A stretch of DNA of 64,000 nt, from NCBI RefSeq assembly GCF_030652515.1, contig NZ_JAUSAR010000079.1:21067-85066 (forward strand), given 5' to 3'. Positions 8,391-15,620 of the stretch are shown here, piece after piece. Made by a program: the position numbers and the translations under genes. Each line of letters opens with the position of its first letter. The stretch's first letter is position 1. Below the pieces are notes generated by a model. The model was not told the DNA's origin. It saw only the letters and a program-made list of their open reading frames with translations, and made no database searches. The stretch is from Aquabacterium sp. (GTDB taxonomy: Bacteria; Pseudomonadota; Gammaproteobacteria; Burkholderiales; Burkholderiaceae_C).

Positions 8391-9533
8391 CTATTGCTTG
8401 TGCGATCGGGCGATCAGTTGCCCAAGCTGCTGCGCCTCCTGGGCGATTTCACGCAGCATGCCGGTGGGCGAGACGTAGTAGCCACAGAAGTACAAGCCGC
8501 GAGCCTGGCTCAAGGCCTGGCCGCTGAGCACAGGCAACCCACCTTCGCCGAACACACCCTCGCCAGCCTCCAGCCATGACTGGACATTGGGCCGGTAGCC
8601 CGTGGCGAGCACCACGGCATCAAAGGCCTCGGCGCGGCCATCGCTGAAGACCACACCCTGCTCGGTGAAGCGCTCAATGCCCGGCCGGACCTGGACCAGG
8701 CCCTGCTTGATCAAGGCGATGGTGCCCACATCGATGAAGGGCACGCGCCCGTGCTTGCGAATCTGCGTGACCGGGCCTTCAGCGGGCTGACGCAATCCGT
8801 ACTTGGACAAGTCGCCGGTGAGCAAGCGCATCACCGGGGCGTTCAAGGCATCGGCCAGTTGGGGCGGCAAACCTTTCTGCAGGATGCCGATGGTCAGGAA
8901 TGGGATGCCGAACACCTCGCGCCGGATGACGTTGACGGGGCTGCGCACCGCCAGGGTGGGCTGCGCGCCATGCTCGTGAAGATCGATGGCGATCTCGCCG
9001 CCCGAGTTGCCCAGGCCGACCACCAGCACGCGTTGGCCCTTGAAAGCGACGCCGTTGGCATAGGCCGAACTGTGCAGGATCTGGCCTTGAAAAGTGCCCA
9101 TGCCCGGCCAGGTGGGGCGTTGTGGCTCGCGGTTGTAGCCAGCGGCCACGACCAGCGAACGCGCACGGTACACGGTGTCCTGCGAATGGACTTCCCAGCC
9201 GTTGTCGCTTTGGCACGCGCGGACGATCTTCTGCCCATAAAAAGGCTGGATCTGGTGGTGCCGCGTGTAGGCGTTCAGGTAGTCCACCACCTGCTGGCGC
9301 GAGGGGTAGCGCGGGTAGGACTTGGGGAAGTCAAAGAAGGGTAAAGCCGAGTGGGCCTTGTCGGTGTGCAGGTGCAGGCGGTGATAGTGGCCCACCCAGG
9401 ACGAGCCCACGTGGTCGTGCTGCTCCAGCACGATGCAGGGCACCTTCTCTTTTTGCAGGCAGGCCGCCATGGCCAGACCCGCCGGGCCGGCGCCCACCAC
9501 GATGACGGGCGAGGCCTGGACCGACGAGCTCAT
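8391..9533 (-). CDS. Flavin-containing monooxygenase, YUCCA/CzcO-like
   Basis: A 380-residue class B flavoprotein monooxygenase. The FAD Rossmann motif GAGPAGLA is near residue 13, the NADPH Rossmann motif GLGNSGGE near residue 173, and the family fingerprint FxGxxxHxxxY appears as FQGQILHSSAY near residue 148. The C-terminal ATGYRP motif is also present. Such enzymes oxygenate N, S or carbonyl carbon of small molecules; YUCCA members convert indole-3-pyruvate to indole-3-acetate, but the substrate here cannot be read from sequence. Its ATG overlaps the stop of the upstream amine oxidase (ATGA), so the pair is translationally coupled. Confidence 0.9.
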   Translation of the reverse strand: MSSSVQASPVIVVGAGPAGLAMAACLQKEKVPCIVLEQHDHVGSSWVGHYHRLHLHTDKAHSALPFFDFPKSYPRYPSRQQVVDYLNAYTRHHQIQPFYGQKIVRACQSDNGWEVHSQDTVYRARSLVVAAGYNREPQRPTWPGMGTFQGQILHSSAYANGVAFKGQRVLVVGLGNSGGEIAIDLHEHGAQPTLAVRSPVNVIRREVFGIPFLTIGILQKGLPPQLADALNAPVMRLLTGDLSKYGLRQPAEGPVTQIRKHGRVPFIDVGTIALIKQGLVQVRPGIERFTEQGVVFSDGRAEAFDAVVLATGYRPNVQSWLEAGEGVFGEGGLPVLSGQALSQARGLYFCGYYVSPTGMLREIAQEAQQLGQLIARSHKQ

Positions 9534-11008
9534 GTGTTCAGGATCTCCTGGGCCACCCGTTCACCGGAGCGCACCGCACCTTCCATGTACCCAGTCCAGA
9601 TGGACGAGGTTTCGGTGCCTGCCCAGTGCAGCTTGCCGCAGGGGGCGCGCAGGCTGGGGCCGAAGCCAGTCAACACACCAGGCGGGAAGACGCCGGTGGG
9701 CGCACCACCGCTGAAGTTCTCGGCCTGCCAGTTGTTCTCCATGTAGGCCAGCGGCGTGGCGGCCTTGGGGCCGAAGAACACGGCCAGGGCCTGAAGCACC
9801 TTGGCCTTGCGCACCGCCGGTGTCATCAAGGCGGCGTCGCGCGCATCCTGGCCATCGATGAAGGCCATGATCACGCCAGGCGCGCCAGCCGTGGGCTGGG
9901 TGGTGTCGAACACGATCTTGGGCAGGAAGGCATCGCTGGTGACCTGGCCGCTTAGGCCCTCGTCACGCCAGAAGGGGCGGTCGTACACCACGTGCACCTT
10001 CCAGGCCGATCCCATGGGCACGCGCTGCATCATCTGCAGGCGCACCTGGGTGGGGCCATCAAGCGGCTCGTAGCTCAGGCGCGAGGCCATCCAGGGCGAC
10101 ATGGCCACGACAGCCCGCTGAGCCCGCACGGTGAAGCCATCGCCCGACACCGCGATGCCGCCGCCATCCTGCTTGACCGAGTGGGCCGCAGCACGGAAGA
10201 GGATGCGGCCGCTCAACTGGCGGGCCATGCCCAGCGCGATGGATTGCGATCCACCCACGATGCGGTCCTGCTGTGCGCCACCTTGCGTGCTGAGCAGGCT
10301 GGTGAGGCCACCGCCCGAGTGGACGTAGTGCAGCATGTACAGGAAGGAGATGTCGCGCGGCTCGGTCGACACCAGGGACAGCACACACAGACGCAGCAGG
10401 TTCTTGGCATCGGCCGTGAGCAGGTTGCGGTCCATCCAGGTCTGCATGCTTTGCGAGTCCCACTCGGCGGCCTTGGCGGCGGTCCACGGGGCATCGAGCG
10501 GCACCTGTTTGGCCATGGCGTCGATCTTGAGCATGGTGATCGCCGTCTCGCCGGTGGCCAGCAGGTTGGACCAGGGCAACACGCCGGTATAAGTGCTGCG
10601 CTTGCCGTTGGCGTAGTTGATCAGCTTGCCGGTGTCGTAGACGGGATAGGTTTTCAGGCCCAGTTGCTGGACCAAGGCGTACATGCGGTCTTGCGTGGGG
10701 CCGATGAAGGCCGCGCCACCCTCGACCACGTAATTGCTGAAGGGAGCGGGCAGGTTCTGGTTCCAGCAGCGTCCGCCCACGCGGTCACGGGCTTCGAGCA
10801 AAAGCACCTGGCGACCAGCGGCCACCAGCGCACGGGCGCAGGCCAGGCCGGAGTAGCCGCCACCAATGATGACCACGTCGGTGTTGTAGTCGCCGCTGGC
10901 AGTGGGGCCGGTGGCGGCCTGGGCCTGCCCGCCCGTCATCAGGGTGGAGGCGGCCGAAGCCGTGAGGGCGGCCAGGACGTTGCGGCGGTGGATGGTGGGT
11001 TGGGTCAT
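9530..11008 (-). CDS. Tat-exported flavin monoamine oxidase family protein
   Basis: A 492-residue FAD amine oxidase. The N-terminus has a signal with adjacent arginines (TIHRRNVLAALTASAAS), typical of Tat substrates, ending near residue 31. The FAD-binding GGGYSGL loop is near residue 48, followed by EARDRVGGRCW, and the C-terminal FAD segment reads HWAGTETSSIWTGYMEGAVRSG. The family oxidatively deaminates amines to aldehydes with release of H2O2 and ammonia. Export with bound FAD fits the Tat route. It is coupled to the following monooxygenase by a 4-bp overlap. Substrate unknown. Confidence 0.9.
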   Translation of the reverse strand: MTQPTIHRRNVLAALTASAASTLMTGGQAQAATGPTASGDYNTDVVIIGGGYSGLACARALVAAGRQVLLLEARDRVGGRCWNQNLPAPFSNYVVEGGAAFIGPTQDRMYALVQQLGLKTYPVYDTGKLINYANGKRSTYTGVLPWSNLLATGETAITMLKIDAMAKQVPLDAPWTAAKAAEWDSQSMQTWMDRNLLTADAKNLLRLCVLSLVSTEPRDISFLYMLHYVHSGGGLTSLLSTQGGAQQDRIVGGSQSIALGMARQLSGRILFRAAAHSVKQDGGGIAVSGDGFTVRAQRAVVAMSPWMASRLSYEPLDGPTQVRLQMMQRVPMGSAWKVHVVYDRPFWRDEGLSGQVTSDAFLPKIVFDTTQPTAGAPGVIMAFIDGQDARDAALMTPAVRKAKVLQALAVFFGPKAATPLAYMENNWQAENFSGGAPTGVFPPGVLTGFGPSLRAPCGKLHWAGTETSSIWTGYMEGAVRSGERVAQEILNT

Positions 11009-11092
11009 GGCATGCTCAGAAAAAATACACTGTTTTTATTATTGGCAATGGCTGAGCACGCACCATCGATGGAAACCCTGCTCACACTTGGC

Positions 11093-11560
11093 TCATTCGC
11101 CAAGCAAAAGATCCAGTGCCACCTCGATGTCATCAATGCCGCGCATGGGCCGTGCTTGCGCATCCGCAAAATTGGAGAATGGTTCGTCCAGGGCCCAATC
11201 CGGGCCGAACAGACGCACGGCCGCATAAAACTCCATCGCCTCGTGCTGATCCACACCGTCACACACCATGGCGTCGTAGAACATGCGGTGCACGTCTTTC
11301 GAGGGCCGCGCACGCTCATCGCAAGCCACCTCGTGCAGCACGCTGGCGCGGCGATGGTTGCCGGTGTAAGGACTGCCTGCCAACGCCCACAGCATGCGCG
11401 GGATGCTGGATCCATCGACCACCCTGCCAGCCGAGGCCAACCAACGATGACCTTTGGAGTCGACGAAAGCAAAATCCTCCAACAGCCGCATCCGCCGGTC
11501 TGGCCCGCTTTGCATCAGCCACTCGGTACGCACTTCACCTTCAAAATGGCACTGGGTCAT
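11093..11560 (-). CDS. DUF1353 domain protein
   Basis: A 155-residue protein matching DUF1353, with the family core VVDGSSIPRMLWALAGSPYTG, followed by ASVLHEVACD and VHRMFYDAM. The conserved His/Asp/Glu pattern in the last two segments suggests a metal-binding or hydrolytic site, as proposed for this phage- and bacteria-associated family, but no activity is established. It starts at ATG 11560 with a GGAG-type site, and lies between the amine oxidase operon (84 bp away) and the LuxR-type regulator (46 bp away). Confidence 0.8.
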   Translation of the reverse strand: MTQCHFEGEVRTEWLMQSGPDRRMRLLEDFAFVDSKGHRWLASAGRVVDGSSIPRMLWALAGSPYTGNHRRASVLHEVACDERARPSKDVHRMFYDAMVCDGVDQHEAMEFYAAVRLFGPDWALDEPFSNFADAQARPMRGIDDIEVALDLLLGE

Positions 11561-11606
11561 GGTGGGTCTCCTTCTTGTTCGCAGGTCAGGGCATCAGGCC
11601 AAGGAA

Positions 11607-12281
11607 CTAGGCGCACGCCATCGCGGCATCCATCCGGTTCAGCGCGGGCACCACGGGGGGCAGGATGGTCACCATGCGCACCAAGTCTGCAATGCTCGAC
11701 GCATTGGTCTTGACCCGCACGCATGAAATCTGAGTTCTCACGGTCGAGATGGCCACGCCGGATTGTTGGGCGATGGCGGCAGGGCGAAGGCCCAGACACA
11801 AGCCCTTCAGCACCACGGTCTCGGCGGTGGTCAGCCGGTTGGCCATGGCAAAAAAATCAATGCTCAGTGGCTCGCAGGCCTGAGTCTTCCCCAGCAGCAA
11901 GAGCACTTTCGGCTCACCGGCTTCACTCGGCGATGCGGGCAAAGGCACCACGGCCAAAGACAAAGTAGCGCCCTCGAACTGGAGTGAAAACATGGCGCGC
12001 CTTCCGCGGCCGGCCGCTGCCAGTGCCCTGAAGAATGGCTCTCGATCGAGGGCTTTGCGTGGTGCGACATGCCCGCCCTGCACCTGCATGGGGCGGCTTG
12101 CACCGCACTCCCGCAGCGCCCGGTGGTTGGCATGGCAGATGCGGGCATTGGCCGTCACCAACATCACGCCATAGTCGATTTCTTCAAGGACGCACTCCAT
12201 GAGGGCATCCATCGCAGGCACCGGCAGCAGCCGACTGGTGGCCGCCGCCACACCCGATAGCGCATGCAAAGACTCGTTCAT
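11607..12281 (-). CDS. LuxR-type transcriptional regulator with PAS-like sensor
   Basis: A 224-residue regulator. Residues about 25-130 form a PAS-like sensor region (ALMECVLEEIDYGVMLVTAN). The C-terminal LuxR helix-turn-helix starts at LTTAETVVLKGLCLG and contains GVAISTVRTQISCVRVKT as the recognition region. The HTH matches GerE/LuxR proteins, with the usual KLG..nR segment altered. It is divergent from the DyP-P450 gene with 192 bases between starts, making it a candidate regulator of that operon or of itself. No phospho-acceptor receiver domain is visible. Confidence 0.85.
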   Translation of the reverse strand: MNESLHALSGVAAATSRLLPVPAMDALMECVLEEIDYGVMLVTANARICHANHRALRECGASRPMQVQGGHVAPRKALDREPFFRALAAAGRGRRAMFSLQFEGATLSLAVVPLPASPSEAGEPKVLLLLGKTQACEPLSIDFFAMANRLTTAETVVLKGLCLGLRPAAIAQQSGVAISTVRTQISCVRVKTNASSIADLVRMVTILPPVVPALNRMDAAMACA

Positions 12282-12355
12282 GAAAGCCCCAAGAAGCGGC
12301 CACCGTGCCGCCTTGATTCAAGTGTGGGCGAGCTGAGGCCTTCAGTTCCTTGGTG

Positions 12356-12371
12356 CGTTCTTAAACGTTCT
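12356..12371. promoter_or_regulatory. Direct repeat CGTTCT-TAAA-CGTTCT in divergent promoter region
   Basis: Two identical hexamers start 10 bases apart, i.e. one helical turn, in the 192-base region between the LuxR-type gene and the DyP-P450 gene. A third related GTTCC lies at 12345-12349. OmpR/PhoB-type winged-helix proteins bind direct repeats of 10-11 bp period, and the second gene of the operon encodes such a domain. An operator role is inferred from this match only. Confidence 0.4.
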
Positions 12372-12473
12372 GAATCTCCGATGGCCCTGGGTGGGGACAG
12401 ATGCATTTTTCACTTGCAAACCCTACACTTCGAAACACTGTATGAAAGCGTGATTGATGCAAGGGAGGCCGAC

Positions 12474-15400
12474 ATGGCTGAGGTTTCGCATGGACTGAAT
12501 CTGTTCCTGAAGCTCAAAAACCCCTCGGAAATGGAAGCGTTGTCAAGGCTGATCTTGAGCATTCAGCCAGACATCTACAAGGCCCTCGACAGCCTGCACT
12601 ACGTTCATTTCGCGCGGTTTTTGCCATCGCCCGATGGGTCCATGCTGATGGTCATCACCGAGTTCGACGGCGAGAAAAAGCCCTATGTGATGGATTTCGC
12701 CGCCGTCATCGGCACCGAGTTCACCAAAATTCTGGAGTTCATCGAAGACGCCCCGCCCTTGCCGGTGCAAAAGCACCCCCGAGAGTTTTGGGACTTTGTT
12801 GAACGAAACAGCCAGCAACGGGTACCGCTGTGGTCCGCCTACAAGGACAAGACGGTGCTCGACATCTTGCGGTCAGAGAATCGCCCACCTTCGCCGATCG
12901 TTGATGCCCGCCCAGCGCACGTCGAGGTCGATGACATCCAGGGCAATGTCTTGCGCGGTTATGGGTCGGCGGGCCAGCATGCGCACCACCTCGCGCTGTC
13001 CATCAGTGATGCGCAGGCCGCGCGGGCATTCATTGGCGAGTTGAGCAATGGCGGCAACGCAGAGCAGGCCTGGCAGGTGACCTCAGGCCAGGACTGGCCT
13101 GACAACAAGACCGATCAGCTCCTGCTGAACATCGGCCTGACCCACCTGGGTCTGGAGGCGATCGGGGTGGCGCCAGCCACCTTGCGGCTGTTTCCCGAGG
13201 CGTTTCGGATGGGCCCGGCCGACCCGCAGCGCGCAAGGCCGAACGGGGACACCGATGACAGCGCCCCCAAAACCTGGCGCCTGGGCAATCCGGATCAGCA
13301 ACATGTGCACCTCATGCTGTCGCTGTATGCCAGAAGCGAAGGGCTGCTGAACGCCAAGCTGGCCGACCTGGAACAACGCCTGGTCAGCGCAGGACTGAAC
13401 AAGGTGTTCGAGCAGCGAACGCAGGCCCTGCCCAACAAGCAACTGCACTTCGGTTACCGCGACAGCATCGCGCAGCCCAACCTGGCGATGGTGGGCGCCA
13501 AGGCCGCCATGCCCGACCAGCAACCCACCACGGCCGTGGGCGATTTCCTGCTCGGCAAGGAGTACGTCAACCATGCCGGCGGCAACTTCATTGACCGATT
13601 GCCCGCCGCGCTGTGCGACAACGGCACCTACGCGGCGGTGCGGATCATGGAGCAGGACGTGAAAGCGTTCGAGAAGCTGATCACCGAGCTCGGTCAAACA
13701 CTGGATCTCGACCCCGAACTGATCGCCGCGAAGTTGATGGGCCGCTGGCGCAACGGTGCGCCTCTGTCGGTCTGGCCCGACAGTGATGGGGGCACGGCCC
13801 CGGCCGACGAAGACATCAACAACTTCGACTTCAGGCCAAACACGCGAGATCCCAATCTGTACGACGACGCCGAGGGATTGCGCTGCCCGGTCGGCGCGCA
13901 CATCCGCCGAATGAACCCGCGAAGTGCCTTGGTGGCCGGCAAGCCTCACAGCCACCGCCTGATCCGCCGTGGCATGCCGTATGGGCCGCTTTACGACCCC
14001 GAAGCCCACAGTGACCAGGACAACGTGAAGCGTGGCCTGTTCGGGATCTTCATCTGCGGTGACCTTGAAAGCCAGTTCGAGTTCCTGCTGCAGGTGTGGG
14101 CCAATGGCGATCTGGCGAGCACCGGCATCCGCGGCACGCATGATCCGATCATTGGCTCCCAGCATCACGGTGGCCGTTTCGTCTTCACCAAGCCCGGGTC
14201 GGCTCAGCCGATCGAGATCACCGTGCCCAAGATGGTCCGCACCGTGGGCAGTGTCTACCTGTTCATGCCCAGCATCTCTGGCTTGCAGCACCTGGCGGCC
14301 ATGACGCAGCCAACCCCCCCACCCCAGCACCGCCCGCTTCCCTCCCCCGCAAGCCAGGAGCCGCCCATGCCCACCCCCCTTGATGCCTCGTTCAACCCCA
14401 GCACCTTCAATCCTCATGACAAGGCTTTCGTGGCGGACCCTTACCCCACCTACGCCTGGTTCCGCCAAAACAAGCCGGTGCACCTGGTGGGCGGCCAGCA
14501 TGGCAGCCATTGGGTGTTCAGCCATGAACTCGTGTCCCAGGTGCTGTCGCAAAAAGACGTCTTCTTGAAAAACCGACATCCCCCCAAGCTTGAAAACAAG
14601 ATTGGCGATGTGCTGTTCAACCTCACGGAAAATGGCCTGTTCTTCATGGATCCGCCACGGCACACCGAAGTGCGCGAAATGCTTGATCCGCTGTTCGCCA
14701 AAGCCATTGAGGGCGTCGAGACCAAGGTGAATGACATCGCGGCTGATCTGATTGGCAAGATCGCCAGGCCCAGCTCATTCGATCTGGTGGGGGCCTATGC
14801 GCAAAGCCTGACGGCCCAGGTGTTCGCAGACATGTTTGGCATCCCGCTCAGCCAGCTCAAGCCCGTGGTTGGTTGGACGAACAGCGCCATGGCCTCCAAC
14901 AACAAGGGGCTCACGGACCTGGAGCGCTTCCCGGGCTTCACGTCTCGCCTGGCATTGGGCGGCTACATGCAGGCCCTGCGCCCCGGGTGCCCCATGGGGG
15001 CACAGCACATGATGAGCCAGATGCGCACCCACGCCGAAGCCCCAGCCAATCCGATGGGCCTGAGCCCGATCGAGTTTCAGCAAACCGCCGTGCACTTCGC
15101 GCTGGGAGGCTACCTGTCCACCCAGTTCCTGATCAGCACAGGCATCTTGAATCTTTTGAAGAACCCCACGCAGCTTGGCAAGCTGATCAGCACGCCAGGG
15201 CACATGTCCAATGCCGTTCAGGAGATGCTGCGCTTTGACGCGGCCTTCGCGGCAGCAGACCGCTACGTGGCCCAGGAGACCCAGCTGGGCGACGTGGTGC
15301 TGATGCCTGGTGACAAAGTGACGCTGGCCTATGGTTCGGCCAACCGTGACGAGAAGGTCTACGCGAACCCCGATGCCTTCGACATCACACGCCAGCCCGA

Positions 15401-15602
15401 CAAAGCCAAACCTCACTTCGCCCTGGGGGGTGGCATCCACTACTGCATCGGCGCGCCCTTGGTGGAGATCGTTGTGCCGCTGGCCATCTCCAAGCTGATC
15501 ACCACCTTGAGCCGCCTGGAAATCGACACCAGCCAAGCCCTTGACTGGGGCACCGACCCCTACTTCCGCGCCCCCAGCCGACTGATGTTGCTCACTGATT
15601 GA
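12474..15602 (+). CDS. DyP-type peroxidase / cytochrome P450 fusion protein
   Basis: A 1042-residue three-part protein. Residues about 1-140 form a small alpha/beta domain (LHYVHFARFL, ITEFDGEKKPYVMDF). Residues about 148-610 are a DyP-type peroxidase: DIQGNVLRGYG, GxxDG-type motif GYRDS with D330, proximal heme ligand H476 in GAHIRRMNPR, and R520 in KRGLFG. A proline-rich linker (about 612-634) leads to a P450 with DPPRHTEVR, ExxR at E917-R920 and the heme-thiolate loop FALGGGIHYCIG with C991. The I-helix motif is degenerate (GGYLST; no acidic residue). ATG 12474 follows GGAGG; an earlier frame opening would overlap the LuxR gene. No signal peptide, so cytoplasmic. Substrate unknown. Confidence 0.93.
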   Translation: MAEVSHGLNLFLKLKNPSEMEALSRLILSIQPDIYKALDSLHYVHFARFLPSPDGSMLMVITEFDGEKKPYVMDFAAVIGTEFTKILEFIEDAPPLPVQKHPREFWDFVERNSQQRVPLWSAYKDKTVLDILRSENRPPSPIVDARPAHVEVDDIQGNVLRGYGSAGQHAHHLALSISDAQAARAFIGELSNGGNAEQAWQVTSGQDWPDNKTDQLLLNIGLTHLGLEAIGVAPATLRLFPEAFRMGPADPQRARPNGDTDDSAPKTWRLGNPDQQHVHLMLSLYARSEGLLNAKLADLEQRLVSAGLNKVFEQRTQALPNKQLHFGYRDSIAQPNLAMVGAKAAMPDQQPTTAVGDFLLGKEYVNHAGGNFIDRLPAALCDNGTYAAVRIMEQDVKAFEKLITELGQTLDLDPELIAAKLMGRWRNGAPLSVWPDSDGGTAPADEDINNFDFRPNTRDPNLYDDAEGLRCPVGAHIRRMNPRSALVAGKPHSHRLIRRGMPYGPLYDPEAHSDQDNVKRGLFGIFICGDLESQFEFLLQVWANGDLASTGIRGTHDPIIGSQHHGGRFVFTKPGSAQPIEITVPKMVRTVGSVYLFMPSISGLQHLAAMTQPTPPPQHRPLPSPASQEPPMPTPLDASFNPSTFNPHDKAFVADPYPTYAWFRQNKPVHLVGGQHGSHWVFSHELVSQVLSQKDVFLKNRHPPKLENKIGDVLFNLTENGLFFMDPPRHTEVREMLDPLFAKAIEGVETKVNDIAADLIGKIARPSSFDLVGAYAQSLTAQVFADMFGIPLSQLKPVVGWTNSAMASNNKGLTDLERFPGFTSRLALGGYMQALRPGCPMGAQHMMSQMRTHAEAPANPMGLSPIEFQQTAVHFALGGYLSTQFLISTGILNLLKNPTQLGKLISTPGHMSNAVQEMLRFDAAFAAADRYVAQETQLGDVVLMPGDKVTLAYGSANRDEKVYANPDAFDITRQPDKAKPHFALGGGIHYCIGAPLVEIVVPLAISKLITTLSRLEIDTSQALDWGTDPYFRAPSRLMLLTD
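14356..14369 (+). promoter_or_regulatory. Internal Shine-Dalgarno and in-frame ATG at the start of the P450 part
   Basis: AGGAG at 14356-14360 is followed after six bases by ATG 14367, in frame with the fusion and exactly where a free-standing P450 would begin (MPTPLDASFNPSTFNPHDKA). It may allow separate translation of a 411-residue P450, or be a relic of two ancestral genes. A run of seven C at 14314-14320 lies just upstream in the linker. Confidence 0.5.
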
Positions 15603-15620
15603 CCCAACCCGCCCCACGCC

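Noticed and set aside
12264..12473. Longer N-terminus for the DyP-P450 protein
   Set aside because: It would overlap the divergent LuxR-type gene; ATG 12474 has a strong GGAGG site and begins at the conserved domain.
13083..14663. Minus-strand open frame of 526 codons opposite the fusion gene
   Set aside because: No motif, and the plus-strand frame carries intact DyP and P450 signatures.
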